Positions 1 to 8,291 of a stretch of DNA of 12,009 bases are shown one piece after another. The DNA comes from Planctomycetaceae bacterium (GTDB taxonomy: Bacteria; Planctomycetota; Planctomycetia; Planctomycetales; Planctomycetaceae), in the NCBI GenBank assembly GCA_016765335.1, contig JAESQE010000060.1:8235-20243 (forward strand), in the 5' to 3' direction. The notes under the pieces were generated by a model, which had not been told where the DNA came from, searched no databases, and saw nothing but the letters and a program-made list of their open reading frames with translations. The translations under genes were made by a program, and so were the position numbers. Numbering within the stretch: position 1 is the stretch's first letter; every line of letters begins with the position of its first letter.

Positions 1-543
1 TTGCCACAGGACGAATCGGTGTTTCGGAAATTGACCGTCTACCAGAATCTGATTGCAATCCTTGAATTCATGCCGATCAGTTCACGGGAACGGAAACAGA
101 AAGCAGACAGTCTACTTGGTCAATTCGGCCTGTCTGATAAGAAAAAACAAAACGCAGGAACGCTTTCCGGAGGAGAACGCAGGCGATTGGAAATTGCAAG
201 GTGTCTTGCCAGTGAGCCGGAATTGATTCTGCTTGACGAACCGTTTACGGGAATTGATCCCACGACAATCAACGACATTCAGGATATTATTTACAGCCTG
301 CGCGATCAAGGGATTTCGATTCTGCTGACTGATCATCGTGAACGTGAAACGCTTACGATTACCGATCGTACAACCATAATCTGTGCAGGCCGTGTTTTGG
401 TTTCAGGAGATGTAGAGACGGTGCTTTCGGATCCGATGGCACAGCGAACCTATTTTGGTCATCGATTCGATGCCGAATCAATCATCAGGGAAAAACACCA
501 GTTTATTAACGAGACAAAGTCTCGTCACAGTCGGGCAGCTTAA
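1..543 (+). CDS. lptB: LptB-type LPS export ABC ATPase (5' truncated)
   Basis: This is the C-terminal 180 residues of an ABC ATPase; the start and Walker A lie upstream of the window. The first codon, ttg, is most likely an internal Leu of the family's Y-L-P-Q Q-loop segment rather than a start. Visible in order: Q-loop PQD (residues 2-4), signature LSGGE (55-59) followed by RRRLEIAR, Walker B ILLDEP (76-81), D-loop GIDP, and the switch histidine in TDHRERET (H112). The LSGGERRR and DHxxRET strings and the short C-terminal tail fit LptB, the cytoplasmic ATPase of LptB2FG that drives lipopolysaccharide transport to the outer membrane. A branched-chain amino acid transporter ATPase (LivF-like) is the main alternative, but DHRERET favours LptB. 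The stop lies 29 bases before the next gene, so the two may be co-transcribed, although no functional link is evident. Confidence 0.88.
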   Translation: MPQDESVFRKLTVYQNLIAILEFMPISSRERKQKADSLLGQFGLSDKKKQNAGTLSGGERRRLEIARCLASEPELILLDEPFTGIDPTTINDIQDIIYSLRDQGISILLTDHRERETLTITDRTTIICAGRVLVSGDVETVLSDPMAQRTYFGHRFDAESIIREKHQFINETKSRHSRAA

Positions 544-572
544 ATTTATTTGAAACAAGAGAAGCAACAACA

Positions 573-1682
573 ATGAGTGAGCAATGGATTTCAGACAGGT
601 TACATAATATTGATGCCTCGGGTATTCGAAAAGTATTCGACCTGGCGGCAAACATGACCGACCCGATCAATCTCAGTATCGGGCAGCCTCATTTTGATAC
701 TCCCGAACCGATCAAAGAAGCTTACAAACAGGCAATTGATAGAGGTTACAATGCCTACAGCCAGACTCAGGGAATCAAACCTCTTCTGGAACGAATTCAA
801 AAGGATGTTGACCAGGCTTATGGTCACAAAGATCGCGATGTCTTTGTAAGTAGCGGCACCAGCGGTGCGTTGATGATTGCGTTGTGTACGTTGGTGAATC
901 CGGGTGATGAAATTATTGTGTTTGATCCCTGGTTTGTGATGTACAAGCATTTGACGACATTAGCAGGAGGAAAAGTTGTCGAAATCGATACTTATCCTGA
1001 CTTTCGGATCGATGTCGATAAAGTCCGGGCAGCGATTACAGATCGCACGAAAGTGATTCTTTTCAACAGCCCGAGTAACCCAACCGGATTTGTTGCATCT
1101 GCTGAGGAAGTCCAGGCGCTGGCAGAGTTGGCAGCAGAGAAAGATATTGCGTTGATCAGTGACGAAATCTATCACAGCTTTTGTTACGACAAGCCGTTTG
1201 TCAGCCCGGCTCAATTTAACGATCAAACGATTGTCATTGATGGATTTAGTAAATCGCATTCCATGACGGGACATCGTGTTGGGTATTGCCATGGGCCGCA
1301 ACATTTGATTCAACAGATGCTCAAACTCCAACAGTTTACGTTTGTCTGTTCTCCGCATCCGGCTCAATGGGCAGCCTTGAAAGCTTGCGATGTCGATATG
1401 AGTGCTGAGGTCAAACAGTATAAACAGAAACGCGACTTCATGCTGGAAGAACTTAAAGATTATGAAATATTAGGTTCCGACGGAGCATTTTATCTGTTCG
1501 TAAAAGCTCCTTGGGGAACGGGAACAGAATTTGTTACCGAAGCGATTGCTCGCAATTTATTGATTATTCCCGGCAATGTTTTCAGTAGTCAAGATACTCA
1601 TTTCCGTATCTCTTATGCAGCCGAGCAGGAAAAACTTGAGCGAGGCGTGGCTGTACTGAAAGAGCTGCGAACTTTGCATTAG
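573..1682 (+). CDS. PLP-dependent class I/II aminotransferase
   Basis: A complete 369-residue fold-type I aminotransferase, of usual length for a bacterial AspC/AlaA-like enzyme. Visible motifs: SIGQPHFDTP near 35-44 (N-terminal substrate loop), the phosphate-binding stretch SSGTSGA (93-99), NSPSNPTG (165-172), the pyridine-ring aspartate in SDEIY (D197), the Schiff-base lysine in GFSKSHSMTGHRVGY (K227) with R235 as phosphate contact, and an FRISYA segment near the C-terminus that carries the usual substrate-carboxylate arginine. It should transfer amino groups between an amino acid and a 2-oxoacid in the cytoplasm; the substrate cannot be read from sequence alone. The ATG at 573 follows a weak purine-rich stretch (aagagaag), 29 bases after the lptB stop. 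It converges with map. Confidence 0.93.
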   Translation: MSEQWISDRLHNIDASGIRKVFDLAANMTDPINLSIGQPHFDTPEPIKEAYKQAIDRGYNAYSQTQGIKPLLERIQKDVDQAYGHKDRDVFVSSGTSGALMIALCTLVNPGDEIIVFDPWFVMYKHLTTLAGGKVVEIDTYPDFRIDVDKVRAAITDRTKVILFNSPSNPTGFVASAEEVQALAELAAEKDIALISDEIYHSFCYDKPFVSPAQFNDQTIVIDGFSKSHSMTGHRVGYCHGPQHLIQQMLKLQQFTFVCSPHPAQWAALKACDVDMSAEVKQYKQKRDFMLEELKDYEILGSDGAFYLFVKAPWGTGTEFVTEAIARNLLIIPGNVFSSQDTHFRISYAAEQEKLERGVAVLKELRTLH

Positions 1683-1710
1683 AAAAAAGAATTTCTGATG
1701 CTTTTATCTT

Positions 1711-1764
1711 CGGGTGCCTACGGCACTCACACGACCCTCAAACGGGACCGTATGAGCTACCCCG
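1711..1764 (-). repeat. Structured intergenic repeat, copy 1 (three-arm fold)
   Basis: This sits in the 87-bp gap between the convergent aminotransferase and map genes, just beyond the map stop. On the plus strand it reads as an outer arm CGGGT (1711-1715) against ACCCCG (1759-1764), a small hairpin GCC-TAC-GGC (1716-1724), and a larger hairpin CTCACACG (1726-1733) against CGTATGAG (1749-1756), continued by CCC/GGG around the loop TCAAAC. It is about 70% identical by eye to the element at 2986-3037, and paired positions change together. No T-run follows, so it is not a classic terminator. The strand is assigned by analogy with the gene it trails. Confidence 0.5.
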
Positions 1765-1769
1765 GTGTA

Positions 1770-2600
1770 TCACTTAAAGCAATGACCTTCTTGTGGTCCG
1801 TTCTGAGTTTGCGTTAGAATTTCCGGGCCATCTTTTGTCATGAAAATTTGATGTTCGAATTGAGCAGAGAGGCTGCCATCTTTTGTTTTTACGGTCCAAC
1901 CATCCGGCTCGATGAATGTATCGGGAATGCCAATGTTGATCATCGGTTCGATGGTAAAGCAGCAGCCGGGTACGATGATGTTTTTGCGTGTTGAGTCGTG
2001 CGGGTAATGGGGAATTCCTGGTTGTTGATGGAATTCGGTCCCAATCCCATGCCCTTGGTAACTTCTGACCACGCTGTAACCCCGAGACTCTGCGTGTCGA
2101 GTAATTGCTTTGGCGATATCGTAGACGGTGCAATAAGGACGTGCAGCTTGGATGCCTACGTGCAATGCGTCAAAGGTAACTTGTGTGAGCGCCCGGGCTT
2201 CGTCGGAAACTTTGCCCACAAAAAAAGTTTCCGATTGATCGCCATACCAACCATCGACAATTGATGTGACATCCACATTGACGATATCTCCTTCGTGAAG
2301 CTCGATATCATCTGGAATCCCGTGACACACAACATCGTTGACGCTGGTACAAATTGATTTGGGGAATCCCTTGTATCCCAGGCAGGCAGCTGTATGCCCG
2401 TGGGAACGTATGTAATCAGCAGCCAATTGATCAAGTTTCCCCGTTGTAATTCCCGGCGAAATCTGATCACGTATCATGTCCATTAATTGACTATTAAAAG
2501 CAGACGCCTTGCGGAGCATCTGCAATTCCTGATCCCCATAAATAGGATATTTTCTGCTAAAACTGGGGATGATTGCTTCTCGAATTCGGGCCAGATTCAC
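1770..2600 (-). CDS. map: Type I methionine aminopeptidase
   Basis: A 276-residue cytoplasmic metalloprotease of the M24 (pita-bread) family that removes the initiator methionine from nascent proteins. All five metal ligands are visible: D110 (NVDVT), D121 (YGDQSETF), H184 ([16 protein letters not shown]), E218 ([10 protein letters not shown]) and E249 (QFEHQI). The substrate-side histidine of VVCHGIP is H93. The spacing matches E. coli Map, with an N-terminus about 13 residues longer and no SEC-C tail. The start is GTG at 2600, supported by GGAG eight bases upstream; no in-frame ATG, GTG or TTG was noticed between it and the upstream stop. The gene stands alone, with about 460 non-coding bases before it, so it probably has its own promoter. 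Confidence 0.96.
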   Translation of the reverse strand: MNLARIREAIIPSFSRKYPIYGDQELQMLRKASAFNSQLMDMIRDQISPGITTGKLDQLAADYIRSHGHTAACLGYKGFPKSICTSVNDVVCHGIPDDIELHEGDIVNVDVTSIVDGWYGDQSETFFVGKVSDEARALTQVTFDALHVGIQAARPYCTVYDIAKAITRHAESRGYSVVRSYQGHGIGTEFHQQPGIPHYPHDSTRKNIIVPGCCFTIEPMINIGIPDTFIEPDGWTVKTKDGSLSAQFEHQIFMTKDGPEILTQTQNGPQEGHCFK

Positions 2601-3062
2601 CTGGTTGGCTCCATCTATTCGTAAACGGGGTGGGAGGGAACTCCTGATGTTGCAGAAGTCCCCCGATTGAGTATTTTGCTATCCCATTGTTGAGGGGAAG
2701 GTGAATTCTTGCAACCATGTAAGAGGTCGTATTCTCAGAGATTACCAAAACTGAATACTTAAGCGAATGAGAATTCGATGTAATTGTACCTCTAAAGCTG
2801 GTTCTCCACCTCGGCAAGGGGGAGTTAAAGGGGTTTTAAGCTGTTTTTATAATCAAACTGCCTTCAAGAAGCAAAAAGCAGTCTATGCAATTGTGAGGCT
2901 AGGTTCTTTAGATACCCAGCTATGCAATTCTCCTTTTTATTGGATATCACAAAACGATACCGGGAATCCTGCCAGATCAACTCCTCGGGTTGCTACGCAA
3001 CACAGACAACCCTGAACGGGATTGTCTGTGCTACCCGGTACCCACAATTCAGCAAACTCTTC
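2601..3062. other. Non-coding stretch between map and the DUF11 gene
   Basis: I find no credible gene in these 462 bases. The short open frames have no coding character, and the frame ahead of map lacks a start codon. The region should hold the map promoter (minus strand), but I cannot point to a convincing -35/-10 pair. It contains a small dyad at 2804-2824 (CTCC-a-CCT against AGG-g-GGAG), a 10-base direct repeat CTATGCAATT at 2883-2892 and 2920-2929, and the structured repeat at 2986-3037. It may be partly decayed repeat sequence. Confidence 0.5.
2986..3037 (-). repeat. Structured intergenic repeat, copy 2 (three-arm fold)
   Basis: It starts 26 bases beyond the stop of the DUF11 gene, in the same relative position as copy 1 beyond map. 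Outer arm CGGGT (2986-2990) against ACCCG (3033-3037); small hairpin TGC-TAC-GCA (2991-2999); long hairpin CACAGACAA (3001-3009) against TTGTCTGTG (3022-3030), extended by CCC/GGG with one bulged A around the loop TGAAC. The 9-bp arm is perfect. No T-run follows on either strand. Confidence 0.55.
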
Positions 3063-4583
3063 CTACCGAACCTTTGCTTTGAAACTTACTGTTCCGCCGG
3101 CATGTCCTTCGAGTTCGCCATCGAATTCCCATTTCAGGATCAGGCTGCCTTCCAGGTTGTCTTCGACAATCAGTTTGCCATCACGGTCTGATTCGCCAGA
3201 GCCTTCGATGAATTCCAATCGAGGGGTCAGGTTGTCAGCAATCAGGACATTGTTCAAAGAACGATCTCCTGTGTTTTTGTAGCGAATCGTAAAGGTGATG
3301 ATGTCGCCGGGACTTGCATCAGATTTGTCTGCTGACTTGTCGATGTAGATTTTGCCGGGAGACTTATACTTTTCATCCAGGCCGACCATTTTTTCTGGTC
3401 TGAACGAACTGTAAAGTTCGGTGCCCGCAGCATCGCTGGCGATAATGACTGGACTCAGCTTACGAGTCCAAATGGCAGCTGCCTGAATTCCATCGAGGGC
3501 AGCTGATGTTTGCCAGCGATCAAATTTCTCAAAACCAGTAAAAGCAAAATCGGTATTTGTATTGATAAGTTTTGTATGATCTTCCAGTTTTGTTGCCTGA
3601 ATCATACCCAGGGTGATATCTTCAGATTCTAAACCGCTAACTCTGGTACGAACGCGAGCCGCTTTGATTTGATCGGTTTGCTGTTCGATGTTTGGTTTGA
3701 TGCGAGTATTCATCGCCAGGCCATTGACTGTTTCGTAGGCCCCCAAGGCACGATCCACGCTTAAACTTTCTGAGATGCCAGCTGTGGTTGTGACAGCTGC
3801 AAATCGTGGTGCATAAACGTGAGTTTCGTTCGATTTCCGGACATGCTGTTTCCCTTGATTATCCTTGTATTCAACAATGGTATCTTGCGTGTCAAAACCT
3901 TGCCTGTAACCCGGAGAATAATGCACGGGCAAGTTTCGATCTCCGCCATCACTGAGGTATTCATCGGGATAAAACACAGGCCCGCTTGCATGCCCCGGCT
4001 GGATTCTGATCGGCGAAGTTGAGCTCACCTGATTCAACGGAAGTCGAGGGTAAGCAGGAGTTTTTACGACCGATTGCCCAGACGTACTAGTTGTGATTTG
4101 TGGCAGGCTGTTGCTTGCTTGAATTTGTTGGTGACTCACCTGGGCAACTTTGTTTTGTGCAGGTGGTGAAGTGATACGAGCCATCGGCTGCGTCCAGGGT
4201 TGTTGCTGACCAATGGGCTGGCGGTATCCTCCAGGAGGCAACTGTTGCTGCAATGCTGCTGTTTGAGGTTGTGCGTATTGTGGTGGGGCAAAACCGACTC
4301 TTTGTTCAGGAACAGCTGGCCATTCTCCGGGTCGTTGTGCTATCACAGTGGAACCCAGCGGATCTCCTTTTTGTTCTAGCAATCGATGATTGCCCTGTGT
4401 TACCAACGGGCTGGATCCAGCCATCGGACCTTGTTGTTCCCGGTTGAGAGAATCTCTGCGGGCAACGGAATTTGTTGATGTGCACGAAAAGTTGGCACAC
4501 AACAGCAGCCCAAATCCGATACGCAAGGGCAACTTAGTGACTCGATGAATGAGGGCTTCGTAATGCGAAATGTGATTCAGCAT
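3063..4583 (-). CDS. Exported DUF11-domain surface protein
   Basis: A 506-residue exported protein. The N-terminus has a basic stretch and a hydrophobic core (about residues 18-33) ending in NFSC (C34). This could be an atypical lipoprotein site, but the residue at -3 is Asn, so lipidation is uncertain. Residues about 89-160 are Pro/Gln-rich low complexity, likely a disordered linker or wall-spanning segment. A PDEYLSDGGDR motif sits at 206-216. The last ~96 residues (411-506) form one DUF11-type beta-sandwich repeat, with the hallmark run DKSADKSDASPGDIITFTI, then YKNTG and a D-N-L-T-P-R-L-E-F-I-E turn. DUF11 domains are common in secreted and cell-surface proteins; a structural envelope role is an inference. 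The ATG at 4583 has only a weak AGG upstream. It follows the paralog gene at 4664 by 80 bases on the same strand. Confidence 0.82.
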   Translation of the reverse strand: MLNHISHYEALIHRVTKLPLRIGFGLLLCANFSCTSTNSVARRDSLNREQQGPMAGSSPLVTQGNHRLLEQKGDPLGSTVIAQRPGEWPAVPEQRVGFAPPQYAQPQTAALQQQLPPGGYRQPIGQQQPWTQPMARITSPPAQNKVAQVSHQQIQASNSLPQITTSTSGQSVVKTPAYPRLPLNQVSSTSPIRIQPGHASGPVFYPDEYLSDGGDRNLPVHYSPGYRQGFDTQDTIVEYKDNQGKQHVRKSNETHVYAPRFAAVTTTAGISESLSVDRALGAYETVNGLAMNTRIKPNIEQQTDQIKAARVRTRVSGLESEDITLGMIQATKLEDHTKLINTNTDFAFTGFEKFDRWQTSAALDGIQAAAIWTRKLSPVIIASDAAGTELYSSFRPEKMVGLDEKYKSPGKIYIDKSADKSDASPGDIITFTIRYKNTGDRSLNNVLIADNLTPRLEFIEGSGESDRDGKLIVEDNLEGSLILKWEFDGELEGHAGGTVSFKAKVR

Positions 4584-4621
4584 ATCAGATACCTGTAGTC
4601 AGAATTGAAGGGGTTTTAATT

Positions 4622-4645
4622 CAGGCATACTAAACGTAATGCCTG
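4622..4645 (-). other. Intercistronic hairpin
   Basis: CAGGCAT (4622-4628) pairs with ATGCCTG (4639-4645) across a 10-base loop, 18 bases after the stop of the secreted paralog and before the DUF11 gene. No T-run follows on the minus strand, so it is more likely an mRNA-stabilising or attenuating structure than a terminator. That role is an inference. Confidence 0.3.
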
Positions 4646-4663
4646 GCTTGCCTGTTCGAATGA

Positions 4664-5353
4664 TTAACGATTGATTTCGATAGGTGCCGGGGGGTTTAAC
4701 GGGTTGCCTAGCAATTCAACGGGGCTGGGGATTCGCCCGCCCAAACGAAGAATCACAACTGGTCGACCACGTAAATCAGCCTCGGTTATTAAGTTTTTGG
4801 ATTGAGGAATTCGCTCTTCATGAATGCTTGCCTGTTGTGCTCTGGGGATCGCCAAATCGGGCTGTTCCAAATAAATAACTTTGGTCACCAGTAAGTCATT
4901 CATTGCAGCAGCAATATCAGCTTCTGTGATTTCAATAGGCACTGGGTATTTTTGTTTCAAGCCAGCAGGAGGATGCAAACGATCAATCAATTCGATAGAC
5001 GGATACAGCTCGACTCCCGGAAACTCTGGGATATTCGAAATTCGAAAGCGATAAAGTGGCCCGACAAGAAACCCTGCTTGTGCAGGAGCTTTCATCTCAT
5101 GTTTTTGGCCTGTTAGATGATGCGTGACCGTGACCTTGCCTCCGCCTGGTAGCTTAATGAGCACCGGCTGATAGTAGATCATGTCCGCTCGACCCAATGC
5201 GCCAGCCCATTGCCCAGCGACACCGGGAGGCGTTGCTTGATTCAATGGTTGATAAGGCGGTTGGCCGCTGAATTGTGGTTGAGCTTCAACAAGGGATGCT
5301 GAGGTCAGAATGTAACAGGCGCCTAAAAGCACCAGAAGAATGGTAGTTTTCAT
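4664..5353 (-). CDS. Secreted planctomycete-type protein, paralog of the 5697-6854 product
   Basis: I recognise no named family. The reading frame opens at a TTG at 5398, but the signal peptide begins at the ATG at 5353: K2, hydrophobic core [13 protein letters not shown], then a signal peptidase I-like VEA-Q site near residue 24. I therefore take 5353 as the start (229 residues); an AGG lies a few bases upstream. Residues ~88-206 align by eye with the neighbouring upstream protein: AP..GFL.GP.YR...SIP-like, then [22 protein letters not shown] and VLR.G. The C-terminal tail is short and Pro-rich. The protein should be periplasmic or cell-surface. Its place between its paralog and a DUF11 protein suggests a shared envelope role, which is an inference. 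Confidence 0.75.
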   Translation of the reverse strand: MKTTILLVLLGACYILTSASLVEAQPQFSGQPPYQPLNQATPPGVAGQWAGALGRADMIYYQPVLIKLPGGGKVTVTHHLTGQKHEMKAPAQAGFLVGPLYRFRISNIPEFPGVELYPSIELIDRLHPPAGLKQKYPVPIEITEADIAAAMNDLLVTKVIYLEQPDLAIPRAQQASIHEERIPQSKNLITEADLRGRPVVILRLGGRIPSPVELLGNPLNPPAPIEINR

Positions 5354-5473
5354 GATTGCCTGCAAGGATGAAATGAGGCGAAGGAAGGGAAACATCAATC
5401 CAAAGAATTATGGATGATGTAATATGTTCGTGATGAACAAGTGGGAAAGGACTTCGAAGGGTATTGTCGTAAA

Positions 5474-5615
5474 GGAATCTCTATTAATTCAAAAGGAACA
5501 CCACAAATGGGGCACAGACATTCCTGTCTGTGTGTCGTTTGAGCATGTCTCAATTCAAGGCAGACAAGAATGTCTACCCTCCGCTCGTAATGTCTTTTGA
5601 ATTAATAGAGGCTCC
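5474..5615. mobile_element. MITE-like 142-bp element with terminal inverted repeats
   Basis: The ends are inverted repeats: 5474-5495 against 5594-5615 match at about 20 of 22 positions, with a perfect 17-bp core CTCTATTAATTCAAAAG (5479-5495) and its complement (5594-5610). Inside are two further dyads: CACAGACA-TTCC-TGTCTGTG (5513-5532) and GGCAGACA-AGAA-TGTCTACC (5559-5578, one mismatch). There is no coding potential. The whole can fold into one long stem with internal hairpins. I see no clear target-site duplication, so transposition is inferred from shape only. It lies between a terminated gene and the start of the next minus-strand gene. Confidence 0.5.
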
Positions 5616-5635
5616 CGTTAGTTATTTGTAGAACC

Positions 5636-5682
5636 TAAAAAAGACCGTTTGACCGCATCGGAATTGATACAGTCAAACGGTT
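5636..5682 (-). terminator. Rho-independent terminator of the lipoprotein gene
   Basis: On the minus strand, ACCGTTTGAC (from 5681 down to 5672) pairs perfectly with GTCAAACGGT (5653-5644) and is followed by C and a run of six T (5642-5637). It starts 15 bases after the stop codon of the 5697-6854 gene, so that gene is probably transcribed separately from the genes after it. Confidence 0.85.
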
Positions 5683-5696
5683 TTGATTCTGTTCGC

Positions 5697-6855
<1,159 letters not shown>

Positions 6856-6860
6856 TTTCG

Positions 6861-6866
6861 TCCTTT
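6861..6866 (-). promoter_or_regulatory. Ribosome binding site that sets the 6854 start
   Basis: AAAGGA on the minus strand, six bases before the ATG at 6854. It is the best Shine-Dalgarno match near this gene and supports rejecting the 26-codon upstream extension to 6932. Confidence 0.75.
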
Positions 6867-6888
6867 TTTGTGATTCGACCAGAGACTT

Positions 6889-6917
6889 GCATCAAGTGAT
6901 GCCTGGTAATTAATTAC
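6889..6917 (-). promoter_or_regulatory. Two adjacent palindromes upstream of the lipoprotein gene
   Basis: GCATCA-AG-TGATGC (6889-6902) and the perfect palindrome GTAATTAATTAC (6906-6917) lie three bases apart, 35-63 bases before the ATG at 6854. They could be operator sites for dimeric regulators or a 5' UTR hairpin plus an AT-rich promoter element. There is no direct evidence of binding. Confidence 0.3.
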
Positions 6918-7153
6918 GGCTTCGTGGTTCATTGACCAAACATCGAGAGATTGACATCGACTTGAATCTTAATTCTCTCTTACACTTCCGCACCGTGTCG
7001 TTCACTTGAAACTGTGCGGTGCTTTGTAGGTTTGCGTGTACAGTCACGCTGTGTGGGAAGAAATGACTCCCCGTAACTTATATGTCGGTCGTTCAGGCCC
7101 GTTATCTTTGGATTCTTTGGAAAATTCGGTATTTTCAAGAGAACATGAAATAA

Positions 7154-8167
7154 CTGCCTAACTTAACATTCCCCGGTTTTCTGGTTGTTTTAGTCCTACT
7201 TGGCTTAGGATGTTGGGCTTTTACGTATCCAAAGAATTTTCAAGAACTTTTGAAGTTGAGCAGTAAAATTGCAGCCAAGCAGGCAACAGACCCTGTAACG
7301 AGTGCCAATTCACCTGCTTCTTCGTCGATAGCCGGGGGAAAAAACGGGAATGATTTGATTCAGCAGGCCCGCTTGATGATGCAAGGACAGAACTCTGCGT
7401 TCACGGCTGATATATTGCAAATCATACAAACGCCTGAAACAAGTTATCGAGCAACAGGCACGTATGCTCAAACTTCCGATTTGCGAAGTCGTCTTGAAAT
7501 TAATATGAATATCCAGGGAATCCAGGGACGGTTGCTGCAAGTTTCTAATGGTCAGGTTTCCTGGATCGTCCGCGAACTGAAAAACCTTCAGCAGATTCGC
7601 CCAGCCAATCACGAAGAAGCACCTCCTACAGAAGAGGTGCAAATCGAACGAATCGATCTTCAACGGTTATACGATTTTGCGCAAACCGAAAATGTTTCCC
7701 TTCAAGATCCTCGTTTTGCCAGAGAGTTTGCATCTGGAATTCCCGGACTACTTGCTGCAATAGAAGCCGAAATGGACTTTACGCTTATTAAACGGGTCGC
7801 CATACAAGATATCCCGCACTATGTACTGCAAGGAGAGTGGAAAGTCCCTTTGGATCAGAAAAAGTTCGAAGACAGTCTTTCTGCTCAAATATTTGCAGGG
7901 GCAGCTCCTGAACGGATTCGAATTTATCTACGGGCCAGCGATTTAATGCTTGTACGGTATATGTGCCTAAAGAAACGCCCCAAAGGCAAGGGTTGGTATG
8001 CTCCGCTGGCGATGGAACTTTCTAATATTGTTGTTAATGGAGATGTCAGCCAAATTGCCTTCCATTGGCAGCCCGAAGGCGATCAGGTTTCTGAAGACGT
8101 GACACATAAATACCTGGATCGCCTGCAAAAAGTGTTTCAAATTAATCAGAACCCCCAGCCTGAATAA
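7154..8167 (+). CDS. Membrane-anchored LolA/RseB-like periplasmic protein (irregular start)
   Basis: The frame carries a hydrophobic segment (GFLVVLVLLGLGCWAF, about residues 8-23 from 7154) and then a ~300-residue soluble region, so the product should be anchored on the outer face of the inner membrane or lipidated at the GLGC cysteine. The soluble part (QARLMMQGQNSAFTADILQ, then strands ending in RLLQVSNGQVSWI and later HYVLQGEW) resembles LolA/RseB-like lipoprotein-binding folds; this is a tentative call. The start is odd. ATG AAA at 7145 is in frame but is followed by TAA at 7151. The first possible codon after it is CTG 7154; the first conventional start is TTG 7250, which would lose the membrane segment. 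I place the start at 7154 because the hydrophobic segment looks real. A gene with a CX4CH motif follows. Confidence 0.6.
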   Translation: MPNLTFPGFLVVLVLLGLGCWAFTYPKNFQELLKLSSKIAAKQATDPVTSANSPASSSIAGGKNGNDLIQQARLMMQGQNSAFTADILQIIQTPETSYRATGTYAQTSDLRSRLEINMNIQGIQGRLLQVSNGQVSWIVRELKNLQQIRPANHEEAPPTEEVQIERIDLQRLYDFAQTENVSLQDPRFAREFASGIPGLLAAIEAEMDFTLIKRVAIQDIPHYVLQGEWKVPLDQKKFEDSLSAQIFAGAAPERIRIYLRASDLMLVRYMCLKKRPKGKGWYAPLAMELSNIVVNGDVSQIAFHWQPEGDQVSEDVTHKYLDRLQKVFQINQNPQPE

Positions 8168-8291
8168 CGCAGGCAGGGAATCTCTGACCACCTTCCTGTT
8201 GCCGTTGACAGTTTTCCCAATTCTCGGATATGGTTCGGCCCCTTTCCAGGTTCCCTTCCCTTTGATGTTTCTCTTTTGCGAGAAAACGATC

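Noticed and set aside
1774..2133. 119-codon minus-strand open frame
   Set aside because: Alternate-frame shadow of map, which has all five metal ligands in its own frame.
5425..5439. TGTTC-GTGAT-GAACA dyad as a LexA-type box
   Set aside because: Arms are only five bases long and match no specific LexA consensus I can defend; the downstream gene is not an SOS-type gene.
6951..6986. Sigma-70 promoter with TTGACA at 6951
   Set aside because: No adequate -10 box at 16-18 bases; TACACT at 6981 is 24 bases away.
8199..8291. 31-codon N-terminal extension of the CX4CH protein
   Set aside because: The signal peptide begins at the internal ATG at 8292; the extension would place it in the interior of the protein.
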